A stretch of 64,000 nt of DNA from Aporhodopirellula aestuarii (lineage in GTDB: Bacteria > Planctomycetota > Planctomycetia > Pirellulales > Pirellulaceae): positions 1 to 64,000 of the forward strand of contig NZ_JAMQBK010000073.1 of assembly GCF_023701485.1 (NCBI RefSeq), read 5' to 3'. Positions 16,682 to 25,133 of the stretch are shown piece by piece. Under the pieces are notes generated by a model. It searched no databases, was not told where the DNA came from, and was given only the letters and a program-made list of their open reading frames with translations. A program made the translations under genes and the position numbers. Position 1 is the stretch's first letter. Every line of letters starts with the position of its first letter.

Positions 16682-18868
16682 ATGGCGACATTGAATTTGG
16701 ATGCCGGTACCATCAACCCGGTGGTTGGTGAACAGCAGGTTTGGATCAAAGCGAATTGGAGTGATCCGTTCACGCTCGAGCCGCGGTTGATGGTGGAGGA
16801 ATGTGTGTGGGCGATGCCGCCTTCGATGGACTCGGCCACGCTTCGGTGGCGATTCGGGGAAGTCGTGACGCCTGGGGCGACCGTGAAGACGACCGTCCCT
16901 CCGATCGACATCCGCGGCTACTACGTGCTGATCTTGCAATACAGCAACGAGGGGTCCCTGCTGGCGTGGCTCGGATACGCGGACGCCCCGATCGTGACGG
17001 ACATGGTCGACCTCGTTGGTGAGGCTCACGGCGGCGAGCAAGCGGTGCCCTGCTTTGGACTCGATCGAGCACTCCAGTACGCGTTCATCAACACGGTCGC
17101 TCACCTCAACCCGGCTGTCGATCCGGAGGACAAGTGGTTGAGGAAATACCACGGGGGGACGTTCAACGGTGGCCTGACAGGGAATCGGACGAAGGACAAG
17201 GTCGATCTGACGAGCGATTTCAATCCCGAGAAGGCTTATGTGTTCGATGATCCGCAAGCCGATGACTCGCAGTGGTGGTCGACGCGTGATGTGTTCGAAC
17301 ATTTGATTCGATTCCACTTGCCGACCAACGTGGCCGGCGAAGTGACGTTGCCGTGGAACTTCCGCAACGAGGGTATCCTCCCGACTTGGGATCGTCCGTT
17401 TCTGGAGACTGACGGTCGGTCGCTCTGGGATTGCTTGACCGAACTGCTCAGCCCCGAACGGATGCTCGCGTGGTCTGTTCGGCCGACATTGGTGATGGGC
17501 ACCGTCCCGTCGATTACCGAGATCGCGATCTATGCCCACTCACAGGCCCCGTCTGCGATCGTTATCCCGGACCTGACCGTAATCGCACCGAACACCGATA
17601 CGCTCGCCATTGTGGCATCCACGGACTCGATGACGGACATCCAGGTGCAGGCCGATGACAGCGATGTCGTTGACCAAGTCGTTGTGCAGGGGCCGCGGGA
17701 GATCGGGGTGGCAACGTTTGATTGGTTTCAGTGGGATCGCGCATGGGGCGTCGGCGATCTGAATTCTTATAATGTCGCGTTCTCGACGTTGCCCGGATGG
17801 GCGGCGCAGTCGCTGAGCAGGAAGCGTGAGCTCAATGAGCGGTTTCGATCGCAAGGCCGATACGCGGATTTGTATAGCCACCTTCCGATCTGGTCAGACT
17901 GGGACGGCACGACAGGAGTTTTCCCCGTGTTTGCTGACAATCGGGACGAGGAGTCGGATGAGCCGGTCTACGTTCCCTATCTGGGACACGCCGAGATCCT
18001 CGAGGATCTGCCGCTGTACGCCGGCGTCGATTACACGGGTGACTTGGATGATGTGGACGAGAGCAAAGGGCGGAAGCGGTTGCCGATTCTGGCGTTCATT
18101 TCCAAACCTGCCGACCCATTCAGGTACGAGACGCTGCAGGACGCCACCACGGTCAGCGGTGGCTTTCGATCCAACCCGCCGAACATGCTGCCTTTCTCGG
18201 TAGAGATCCTGCCGGATAATTCCAAAGGGGCTGGCTTTCGTGTCGCGGTGTCGGGGGCTCCGAAACATGCCCTTTGGCCGACCATGTTCACGCCGAATGA
18301 TGCCGACCCGGAGAAGACGAACCCGGATGTGTGGGGAAACTACGACGGGAACACGATGAATATCACGGCCGCGATGCGTGGTGACCGCAGGCCAACGGTT
18401 TGGTACCCAACGTCGCCATCGTCGGACATGATCCGTCAACGGTTTATTCGCTTGGAACATTCGGCGTTGCAATTGGTTCACATCGCCGCGAACACGCGTC
18501 TTGGGCTGGACGATAACGATATACCAACAAGCAGCAACGGCGGCATCCTGCGTGATCCGATGCAGATGCTGACCGCGTTGGCTCGACTGGCCGGGGAGAG
18601 CATGACGGTGCCTCGTGTGCACTTCTGGATGTCGACGGGGCGATTGGTCCGTGTGATTCCGGGGCAGATGATCACGACGGCCAATGGATCCACCGTGAAC
18701 GCGATCGTGACGGAGGTGCGGTTGAGCACGCCGATCGTGGAATCGGACTCGCCGCCCCCGGTGCGGGTCCAAGTGATCGCGCAGACGAACCCGGTTGACC
18801 TGATCGCGATGATGGGGCGAAAGCCTGACCTCGAGGAAGAGTTACACGGATCCGGAGTTACACGATAA
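16682..18868 (+). CDS. Large distal tail/baseplate-hub protein
   Basis: 728 residues, starting MATLNLDAGTINPVVGEQQ. It is beta-rich and Trp-rich (e.g. VWIKANWSDPF, DPQADDSQWWSTRDVFEHL, WGNYDGNTMNITAAMR). It lies after the tape measure, and a large protein here usually forms the tail tip or baseplate hub. The last segment (LVRVIPGQMITTANGSTVNA) is compatible with a beta-domain at the tip. Its last base is shared with the next gene's ATG. No signal peptide and no enzymatic motif visible. Confidence 0.6.
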   Translation: MATLNLDAGTINPVVGEQQVWIKANWSDPFTLEPRLMVEECVWAMPPSMDSATLRWRFGEVVTPGATVKTTVPPIDIRGYYVLILQYSNEGSLLAWLGYADAPIVTDMVDLVGEAHGGEQAVPCFGLDRALQYAFINTVAHLNPAVDPEDKWLRKYHGGTFNGGLTGNRTKDKVDLTSDFNPEKAYVFDDPQADDSQWWSTRDVFEHLIRFHLPTNVAGEVTLPWNFRNEGILPTWDRPFLETDGRSLWDCLTELLSPERMLAWSVRPTLVMGTVPSITEIAIYAHSQAPSAIVIPDLTVIAPNTDTLAIVASTDSMTDIQVQADDSDVVDQVVVQGPREIGVATFDWFQWDRAWGVGDLNSYNVAFSTLPGWAAQSLSRKRELNERFRSQGRYADLYSHLPIWSDWDGTTGVFPVFADNRDEESDEPVYVPYLGHAEILEDLPLYAGVDYTGDLDDVDESKGRKRLPILAFISKPADPFRYETLQDATTVSGGFRSNPPNMLPFSVEILPDNSKGAGFRVAVSGAPKHALWPTMFTPNDADPEKTNPDVWGNYDGNTMNITAAMRGDRRPTVWYPTSPSSDMIRQRFIRLEHSALQLVHIAANTRLGLDDNDIPTSSNGGILRDPMQMLTALARLAGESMTVPRVHFWMSTGRLVRVIPGQMITTANGSTVNAIVTEVRLSTPIVESDSPPPVRVQVIAQTNPVDLIAMMGRKPDLEEELHGSGVTR

Positions 18869-19191
18869 TGAATATGCGTTTCAACGGTGAACCATCGAAG
18901 GTCGTCCGGAGTTTCGTGATCAGTGGCGTTGCGATCACGTCAGCACCCGCGGCCACGGAAACCGGTACCGAAGCAACCAAGGAGTTGATCGAGCATAGCT
19001 TCAAGGTTCATCGCCGGCGATTGCGGCCGCTGGATCCGCCGCAGTCGGGAAAGCTTGTCCGGGCGGTTGATGGGGACACGGAGTACACGGTTTGGAACTC
19101 CCTGCAGGAACCGATCGAGGTGGGTGACCGGGTGAAGTTTTGCCAAGAGGACGATGGCACTTGGTCGATGGTCTACAAGGAGTGTGTCTGA
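18868..19191 (+). CDS. Small tail-tip region protein, unknown
   Basis: 107 residues, coupled on both sides: its ATG overlaps the previous TAA by one base and its TGA overlaps the next ATG. Segments such as SGKLVRAVDGDTEYTVWNSL and RVKFCQEDDGTWSMVYKECV suggest a small beta domain. Function not recognised. Confidence 0.55.
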   Translation: MNMRFNGEPSKVVRSFVISGVAITSAPAATETGTEATKELIEHSFKVHRRRLRPLDPPQSGKLVRAVDGDTEYTVWNSLQEPIEVGDRVKFCQEDDGTWSMVYKECV

Positions 19192-20792
19192 TGCCGGATG
19201 CCACGAGCGGGTGTTCATGCTGTGGATGTCTGAACAAGGAGTACGCATCGCCGAGGTCGCACGAGGATTGGAACGTGATCGATGCAGACACGGCGTCGAC
19301 AAAGTCATCGCAGTTCCGAAACCATGATGTGAAGATCTTGGTCAGGTACGGAAGGCTGGAGGACTTTTCGTTTAGCTCCGACTCGCTGACGGTGTCAATG
19401 GAATGGGTCGATCCTTTCACGCACCCTGATGACTTTCCGGCGTTGGTGCGTGGAAACTTCTCCGGTGGATACGTTGTCGTCACTGACCAACTGTACTTCA
19501 ACCTGACGCTGCGGATCCACTTGAGCGGTGAGGATGAGATCGTTCACGTTTGGAAGGGGGTCGTGTTCTCTGATGCTTGGGTGAGCCAGGGGGCGGGTAC
19601 GACCACGAACCGGTACTCGCTGATCCTCGAAAGCTACGATGATTCAATCATCCTCCAAACGAGATTGGGCAACGCACCGAACGGACAGATGCTGCACGTG
19701 TACACGCCTGCTTACCCGGCTACAGACACCAGCAAGATCTGGATAACCAACGCTGATAAATATCTGTTTAAGGACGGTGAACCAAACATCTCATTGGACG
19801 CAGTCCGTGTGCAGCACCCGAACCCATCGCTCGAGGTGAAGTCGAACTACACCCTGGATGGTGACGTTGACGAGTTTTCCATTCAGCATCTGGCTAGGTT
19901 TCAGGAGGAGGACTTCGAACGGGTTCCCTACGATCCTGAAACAGCGGACACGGAACGCATCTCCGGATGCCAGATCCCGTGGGCGGGAGTCCCGATGCTC
20001 CGCTCCGAAGAGCACATGCTGTTAGATGTGGAGTTCGACTACAGCGGGAAGGTGGACACCATCTCGCCGGCGGTGTTTGACATCGGAATGTGGCACTACG
20101 GGATTGTGAAACCGTGGAACAACACCCCGGTCTACGCGGTCATGTTCCACTCGAGGCCGACAGCGGCTGATCAACTGGTGTTTATTGACGAAGATTCGAA
20201 CCCTGATGCTTACGACGTTCGTAGACTTTCCGTTGCTGTGAACTTTGAGACGATCGACGGAGTGAAGTTCGTTGTCCTGGATGCAAGTGTCCATTTCTGG
20301 CTACCTTACATGCAGTTGATCGAACCCGCGCAGCTTTACGCAACGACTCCGGATCGGTTTGTCCCGGCAGACGGCGTTTGGTACGACTACGCATCCACGG
20401 GGGCGAGCAAGAATATCTTGGTTGCCAGAAACACGACCGTCCTGCAGGTGTACGGATCGATGATTTGGAAGAAGGTGATGCCGACGTATGATTCGCTTGC
20501 TGACATCTCGTCTGCAATTGAATTCACTTACGATGACCTGACTTACACGAGAACGGCGGGTCGTGTGCCTTTTGGACCGAGCACCGTTGTCGATGAGGAC
20601 GGCCGGATTTTTCAATACGATACAGGCGGAACGGCCATCGACAGTTTCGACGACTTCCAGTTCCCCGACGATGCAGAAATCGACGACACCAACCTGACCA
20701 CCACCGGCGAGTTCAGCGTCAAGATCAACCGCAAGATCCTGGGTGCGTTTCAGGATTGGAAGGTTCGCCTCGTGCCTCGCGTTGCATCGTGA
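19191..20792 (+). CDS. Tail-tip / putative receptor-binding protein
   Basis: 533 residues from the ATG at 19191 that overlaps the previous stop; an in-frame start at 19140 would lie inside the upstream gene. The N-terminus is Cys-rich (SGCSCCGCLNKEY), followed by long beta-rich sequence with many Asp, Tyr and Thr, as in tail-fibre or adhesion proteins. It is the last large gene of the plus-strand tail operon, where host-recognition proteins are usually encoded. The role is inferred from position and composition. Confidence 0.5.
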   Translation: MPDATSGCSCCGCLNKEYASPRSHEDWNVIDADTASTKSSQFRNHDVKILVRYGRLEDFSFSSDSLTVSMEWVDPFTHPDDFPALVRGNFSGGYVVVTDQLYFNLTLRIHLSGEDEIVHVWKGVVFSDAWVSQGAGTTTNRYSLILESYDDSIILQTRLGNAPNGQMLHVYTPAYPATDTSKIWITNADKYLFKDGEPNISLDAVRVQHPNPSLEVKSNYTLDGDVDEFSIQHLARFQEEDFERVPYDPETADTERISGCQIPWAGVPMLRSEEHMLLDVEFDYSGKVDTISPAVFDIGMWHYGIVKPWNNTPVYAVMFHSRPTAADQLVFIDEDSNPDAYDVRRLSVAVNFETIDGVKFVVLDASVHFWLPYMQLIEPAQLYATTPDRFVPADGVWYDYASTGASKNILVARNTTVLQVYGSMIWKKVMPTYDSLADISSAIEFTYDDLTYTRTAGRVPFGPSTVVDEDGRIFQYDTGGTAIDSFDDFQFPDDAEIDDTNLTTTGEFSVKINRKILGAFQDWKVRLVPRVAS

Positions 20793-20995
20793 GTAGGTCG
20801 CATTTCATCAAGAACGATCCCATCTGCCGATCGAAGGAGTGTGGGAAGTTTGGCCCGGTCGAGAACGGCGACTTGCGGTGTGAGTTCTTCAATCGGTGCG
20901 ATTGCGACCGGGTGAAGCACCTTCTCGACGGGCGCGGATGCCCCGCGGATTCTGCCATGTTCCCACCTGAGTCAACAACGCCTCCGGAAAAGTGA
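20789..20995 (+). CDS. Small Cys-rich protein at end of tail operon
   Basis: 68 residues from a GTG at 20789 that overlaps the previous TGA (GTGA). Seven cysteines occur in patterns such as CRSKECGKFG, CEFFNRCDC and GCPADS, which suggest metal binding. The coupled start supports translation. An upstream in-frame start at 20756 would lie within the previous gene and seems less likely. Function unknown. Confidence 0.55.
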   Translation: MSRSHFIKNDPICRSKECGKFGPVENGDLRCEFFNRCDCDRVKHLLDGRGCPADSAMFPPESTTPPEK

Positions 20996-21256
20996 CCCCC
21001 TCCTTTTCAGATGGCCGATCTGTGACTGACGGCCGAGTACGTTTCGTTTTCGAGCAAGCCAAAAAATATACTATTTGTCCCCCTGTTCTTAGCGGGCGAG
21101 CGGATGCGTGCGTCTGTACCAGAGACTGCACTGGAGAAAACCACATAGGGATTTGGTGGTCATGCCAACTCGATGACAAACGGAGTTTTGGGACTTGCTA
21201 TGAAAGCGCGCAGCAGCTCCCGAGATATCGTTGGAAAAACTTTCCGAAAAACACCC

Positions 21257-21435
21257 GCGCAGCCGACATCGGACGCGACACCCGCGCGACATCGGCCGCG
21301 GTGCGGAGCTCGGGGCGGGGCGGAGCGCGGGGCGGGGCGGAGCGCGGGGGCGTGTGCCCGGATCCCCGCGGAAACGATAGCGCAGCCGACAACGGACACG
21401 ACACCTGCGCGACATCGGCCGCGGGGCGGAGCTCG
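21257..21435. repeat. 56-nt direct repeat flanking GC-rich tandem units
   Basis: Copies at 21257-21312 and 21380-21435 both begin GCGCAGCCGACA and end GGAGCTCG, with few differences. Between them are two tandem GCGGGGCGGAGCGCGGG-like units (about 21313-21350). The whole 20996-21606 interval is gene-free; an AT-rich patch with TATACT lies at 21068-21074. Confidence 0.75.
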
Positions 21436-21492
21436 AGCACTACGGGGGACACTGGACACGATGGCGCAATAAGAAACGGGGGGAACGTATCG

Positions 21493-21586
21493 CACGCTCC
21501 CCCCGTAAACGAAACGAGGGGAGCGTGAACGATCCCACAACGCCTAGGCGTTGCAGGAACCACTCACACTCCCCAGCTGGGGTTCC
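21493..21586. terminator. Cluster of three hairpins between convergent gene blocks
   Basis: First, 10-bp arms CACGCTCCCC (21493-21502) and its complement (21518-21527). Second, the 16-nt perfect palindrome CAACGCCTAGGCGTTG at 21538-21553. Third, CCCCAGCTGGGG at 21571-21582. They lie between the plus-strand tail operon and the minus-strand gene ending at 21607, the place for a bidirectional terminator. A phage processing or packaging site is an alternative. Confidence 0.55.
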
Positions 21587-21606
21587 CTCGTTATTCGGTT
21601 GTTTCT

Positions 21607-21774
21607 CTAGTCGTCGTCCTCCTCGAGCTCGAGACGATCATTCAACGATTGCAGCTGATCGGTTAATACCTGCGCCATCTCCTGAATTTCGCTATCGTTG
21701 GCACGCCGTTCCTCGGGTGTGCAATCCGACAGCCACCGCATGAACTTCTCTAGTTCGATCAAAAGCCGTTTCAT
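21607..21774 (-). CDS. 55-residue acidic protein, unknown
   Basis: Starts MKRLLIELEKFMRWLSD and ends in the acidic tail LELEEDDD. It is predicted to be entirely helical. Its ATG overlaps the TGA of the GP88-like gene by 4 nt, which makes translation by coupling likely. It is too short for a domain call and is probably part of the same minus-strand unit. Confidence 0.55.
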   Translation of the reverse strand: MKRLLIELEKFMRWLSDCTPEERRANDSEIQEMAQVLTDQLQSLNDRLELEEDDD

Positions 21775-22616
21775 CGTTTTACCTTAACTGAAAATCCTGA
21801 TTCGATGATTGCCGCACGGGTCGCGTTGTCGTGCGCCTTCAAACGCAATCCGACAACACGCCCCCGTGTTTTGCCGCGGGGATCGTCAAAACGTAAATCG
21901 GTTGTATCCCCATCGACAACGGGAAACCCGCGCCATGAGCTCGGGAGACGTTGCCGGCCGGATCGATTGCCTACAAACTTCCCGCCCTCGTCATGAAAGA
22001 CAACGGCAACGTTTGCACCTCGTTTCAACGCGTTCAAACAATCAGCGTGATTAGTTTCACTCCTCGAGAAAGTCACCCAGTAGTTTGGGAGGAGCTCCCC
22101 CGCGCGTTTGGAATGTTTCGTGTAATCGTAGAATTTAACCTGCGGGAAGCCCTGCGGGATACCGTAGCGTTCCCATTGGATATCAGAAAACATATTCAGG
22201 CGGGCGCAGAGCTCCAGCCCTTTGCGATCGGCTTTCCGTTGCCACCGTTCCAAGTCACTAGCGAGCGTCTCGAGGAACCATTGTCGTTCGAGATACCATA
22301 ACACCGTCCGCGCTTTCCGCGCGTATCCGATCGTCTCGAATACGCTTGCTAGTCCCTGGTCATTCAGACACCCGGCAACGCATCCGGCGCTAGCGCTAGT
22401 GCATACGTTGCCGATGCCGATTGAACGATGTGGCGACATCGACAGCCCGCAGGATACGTATCCCACGTTCTTACGCGTTTTCGTGTTGCTGTCCCCATTG
22501 GCTAGCAACCTCGGCACCTCGAGGCCCTCGGGAAAACGATCCCCGAACCCATCGACCCAAACGCGTGGGACACCGTTTTCGAACTCTACCCGATGCTGTG
22601 TTTGTGGAACGCGCAT
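21771..22616 (-). CDS. GP88-family protein (phage-associated)
   Basis: 281 residues. The segment GNVCTSASAGCVAGCLNDQG, followed by ARKARTVLWYLERQWFLETL and ARLNMFSDIQWERYGIPQ, is the signature of the phage 'gene product 88' family described from mycobacteriophages and found in many prophages. The biochemical role of that family is not established to my knowledge; the cysteine cluster suggests a metal or Fe-S site. It lies between a RadC-type gene (TAATG overlap) and a 55-aa gene (ATGA overlap), so the three form one coupled minus-strand operon convergent with the tail operon. Confidence 0.75.
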   Translation of the reverse strand: MRVPQTQHRVEFENGVPRVWVDGFGDRFPEGLEVPRLLANGDSNTKTRKNVGYVSCGLSMSPHRSIGIGNVCTSASAGCVAGCLNDQGLASVFETIGYARKARTVLWYLERQWFLETLASDLERWQRKADRKGLELCARLNMFSDIQWERYGIPQGFPQVKFYDYTKHSKRAGELLPNYWVTFSRSETNHADCLNALKRGANVAVVFHDEGGKFVGNRSGRQRLPSSWRGFPVVDGDTTDLRFDDPRGKTRGRVVGLRLKAHDNATRAAIIESGFSVKVKR

Positions 22617-23062
22617 TACATCACCTCCCGCAGCGATACCGATCCGCCTTCGTCATCGCCGACCACGATATGGTCTAATACGGTGATGCCGATCAGTTTG
22701 CCGACTTCGTCGAGACGATCAGTTACCGCTTTGTCCTCGCGGCTTGGGGTGGGATCACCCGAGGGGTGATTGTGCATCAACAACACGGCCGACGCACCCA
22801 CAACGATTGCCGCCTTGAATACTTCGCGAGGATGCACCAACGACGCGTCGAGCGTTCCAACGGTGCAAACCTCGATTGAAATTGGGCGGTGTTTTGTGTC
22901 CAGGTGAACAACAACAAAACACTCGCGGTCCGCGCCACGCTCTGCAAAGAACGCCTCAGCAAACTTCCGCGCCGTTTGGGTGCACGTGATACGGGGGCGA
23001 CGCTTGAATGATCCCTCGCGTATGACCTGTAAACGCTGAATCGGGGTACAATAATTCGACAC
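22616..23062 (-). CDS. RadC-like JAB/JAMM domain protein
   Basis: 148 residues from a GTG at 23062 preceded by GGAG; a TTG at 23113 would add 17 residues. It contains the RadC-type metalloprotease-fold signature: an upstream Glu in HPREVF, then HNHPSGDPTPSRED with His97, His99 and Asp110. Classical RadC proteins carry an N-terminal HhH domain before this one. Here the protein is short and mainly the JAB domain, as in plasmid- and phage-borne versions. Its function is uncertain, with possible roles in DNA metabolism. It is first in the minus-strand operon with GP88, downstream of the palindrome near 23400. Confidence 0.8.
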   Translation of the reverse strand: MSNYCTPIQRLQVIREGSFKRRPRITCTQTARKFAEAFFAERGADRECFVVVHLDTKHRPISIEVCTVGTLDASLVHPREVFKAAIVVGASAVLLMHNHPSGDPTPSREDKAVTDRLDEVGKLIGITVLDHIVVGDDEGGSVSLREVM

Positions 23063-23336
23063 TTGGGGAGCTCCACTTAAGCTTTCCGGGTGAGGTGTCG
23101 GCGATGGCTGCAATCCATCGTCGACACCGTTTCTTTCGCACCCGCGCGGGTGCGTTCATGCCGGCATCTTTCGGCTTTCACTAGTACCCAGCAATCACCC
23201 CCCAAGTGTCGCGTGGCCTGCGGGTTGCCACCTGTTTATGCACGCAAACGCCAATAAAAACGGCACGGGTCCTTCTAGCTCGGGTGGGGGTGCCGCGCGG
23301 GAAAGGTGTCCGAGGAGAACTCGTTGGCGAGTTCTG

Positions 23337-23413
23337 TACCGTTTTGCCCCACCACCACCACTCTAAAACCCCGTAAATCACGGCGTTTTACAAAACGGTA
23401 ATTACCGTTTTGC
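23337..23413. promoter_or_regulatory. Operator candidate: 22-nt perfect palindrome and repeated half-site
   Basis: A perfect 22-nt palindrome at 23391-23412 has half-site CAAAACGGTAA. The half-site TACCGTTTTGC occurs at 23337-23347 and again at 23403-23413. The cluster lies about 280 nt upstream of the RadC/GP88 operon. It resembles a repressor operator region. No repressor gene is recognised next to it. Confidence 0.5.
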
Positions 23414-23519
23414 GCTCCTACAGGGGCCAAAATGGGCGAATCTGGGCTTTCGCGGTTTTTCGAAAACGCTACAATTCCCTGCATAAACGAGGAAACGTCG
23501 TGATTTCAGCCCGCCCGGA

Positions 23520-23566
23520 GCGGATTGCAAATCCTTTATTCGTGGGTTCGAATCCCACCGTCGCCT
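23520..23566 (+). other. tRNA-Cys 3' fragment (attachment-site relic)
   Basis: The sequence reads GCGGATTGCAAATCC, a variable region TTTATTC, a perfect T arm (GTGGG/CCCAC around TTCGAAT) and the acceptor strand CGTCGCCT. This is the 3' half of a tRNA-Cys with anticodon GCA. The 5' half upstream does not form a D arm, and the GGCGACG expected for the acceptor is absent. A 3' tRNA fragment of this type is what integration into tRNA-Cys leaves at one end of an element. The intact tRNA-Cys is not in the window. Confidence 0.65.
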
Positions 23567-23695
23567 CTTGCGAAACTCTCACCGATTGACGAATCGGCGG
23601 GGAAATCGCAAAATCGGCGTCTCGCTGTGAGAAGGTAGCCCAACGGGCCATGTTCTTCACCCAGCAAAGACACCAATGTGGCTTCCACCACAACC

Positions 23696-23768
23696 GCCCC
23701 TATAGCTCAGTTGGTAGAGCAAATGACTCTTAATCATTGGGTCCTAGGTTCGAGTCCTAGTGGGGGCA
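23696..23768 (+). tRNA. tRNA-Lys (anticodon CTT)
   Basis: A 73-nt cloverleaf. The acceptor GCCCCTA pairs with TGGGGGC. The D arm is GCTC/GAGC. The anticodon stem AATGA/TCATT encloses loop CTCTTAA with anticodon CTT at positions 34-36. The T arm is CTAGG/CCTAG with loop TTCGAGT. The discriminator base is A and CCA is not encoded. It stands about 100 nt before the 3' end of the minus-strand integrase gene, the classical arrangement for integration at a tRNA 3' end. Confidence 0.95.
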
Positions 23769-23868
23769 TCTTTGAGTGCGGAAAACACGCTGTTTTCCGT
23801 GTTTTCCGCACCCGATGCGTCTTCCTGACACCTTCTGAAACGTCAGGAATCATCGATTTTGGGCCACT

Positions 23869-25077
23869 TTATGGTCCACTTTTTCGATGGGGGTCCGAAC
23901 GCTCTCCGCTTGAGTTTCGAAAGCCTTCGGTTGGAGGCTCCGTCCCTCGCAAGATCACGTAGTGCTTCATCGCCACCGGCATGCTGTTTCCGAACCACTT
24001 GCATACGATGTGTAGCGGGTAATCGTCTGCCGCGTCCGTGAGGGCACTCGCACGCAGGTTCTGAAAGATCCGCGGCCATGCTTCGATCTTCGCTTGCTTG
24101 AGGTCGCGTAGAAGCCGCGTACGAAGGTTGAGATTGGTGTGGCTCGCTAGGCGTTGCAGCACAGGTGTATCAGCGTGGCTCCGTGACGGGTTGATCGCAT
24201 CGAAATAGGGAACCAACGTTTCGAACAAGGGGCAGACGCGCTGCCCACCTGCGGCGTCGCCCTTCTTCTTCTGGGCCCGCAGTCGCATCGTCCGCTTGTC
24301 CCAATTCAGGTCCGACCACTTGAGTGCTTGTGCTTCCGTCGGGATGCGGAGCCCAGCGACGCGAGCAAGCATGACCAGTAGCCGGCGTTCGGGATCATCG
24401 ATCACTTTGAGGACCCGCTCGATCAGGTCCATCTCAACGTAGTGAAGGTTGTCGGGATTATCCTGGGCCGGCGGGCGGATCTCAGCGAACGGGTTGCGTG
24501 TGATCAGATCCGTTTTACAGGCATGCTCAAAAAATTGTCGAGCATCTTTCAGCTTCTTGCCCGTCGAGGCCGGTGCAAGTCCACGGCCCGCAGGCGGAGG
24601 ATCCAGCATCCATTTTAGCCACTTGTGAGGCGAGTCGAGGGCGATTTCCGTGAGCGGCTGCTCGCGGCCGAAGAAGGCGATCAAATCGTTGGCGGTTTGC
24701 GTCCGTTTTTGTACTGTCGATTCGCACCAACCACCTTTCCTAACGCTTCCGGTTGAGCGAACCGCGATATAGTCATCGAGGTAGTTGCCGAGTGTTACTG
24801 CTTGAGATTGGGTCCGCTCGCCGACCAGTTTTGCTCGTGCCAACCGGTCGTATAGGCGGTCAGAAAGTGTGCCCAGCCAATGAAGCGTCGACGGCGGGTA
24901 GTCTTGGTGAAACTTGCGAGCCTCCAACAGCTTGGCGATATGGGCTCCAGCTTCGACGGCCGTCTCGTGTGAGACGACTCCGAATCTGACCCGGACGCGT
25001 TTTCCGGTATCTGGATGGGGAAATCGAAAGAGCCAGGCCTCTCGGCCTCGTACTGTATATTTATGGGGAGATAGCAT
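23869..25077 (-). CDS. Tyrosine site-specific recombinase (phage-type integrase)
   Basis: 402 residues from the ATG at 25077, preceded by AAAGGA; the frame opens 7 codons earlier at 25098. Catalytic-domain features are Arg at about 244 in AGLRIPTEAQALKW, then NLRASALTDAAD with the second Arg at about 342, then KWFGNSMPVAMKHYV with the nucleophile Tyr at about 373. The LGH box is replaced by FGN. The N-terminal part contains a core-binding-like domain (LGNYLDDYIAVRSTG, TANDLIAFFG). It integrates or excises DNA by strand exchange through a Tyr-DNA intermediate. Its neighbours are tRNA-Lys on one side and an excisionase-like gene on the other, typical of an integrative element end. Confidence 0.9.
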   Translation of the reverse strand: MLSPHKYTVRGREAWLFRFPHPDTGKRVRVRFGVVSHETAVEAGAHIAKLLEARKFHQDYPPSTLHWLGTLSDRLYDRLARAKLVGERTQSQAVTLGNYLDDYIAVRSTGSVRKGGWCESTVQKRTQTANDLIAFFGREQPLTEIALDSPHKWLKWMLDPPPAGRGLAPASTGKKLKDARQFFEHACKTDLITRNPFAEIRPPAQDNPDNLHYVEMDLIERVLKVIDDPERRLLVMLARVAGLRIPTEAQALKWSDLNWDKRTMRLRAQKKKGDAAGGQRVCPLFETLVPYFDAINPSRSHADTPVLQRLASHTNLNLRTRLLRDLKQAKIEAWPRIFQNLRASALTDAADDYPLHIVCKWFGNSMPVAMKHYVILRGTEPPTEGFRNSSGERSDPHRKSGP

Positions 25078-25133
25078 TGAATGTCCTTTGGAACTCATTG
25101 GAAGTTGTTGCTTGTGAAATTGGATGTTGTTGT

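Noticed and set aside
23491-23566. Full tRNA-Cys gene
   Set aside because: The 5' acceptor (GGAAACG) mismatches the 3' strand twice, no D arm forms, and the anticodon stem has a C-T mismatch. Treated as a 3' fragment.
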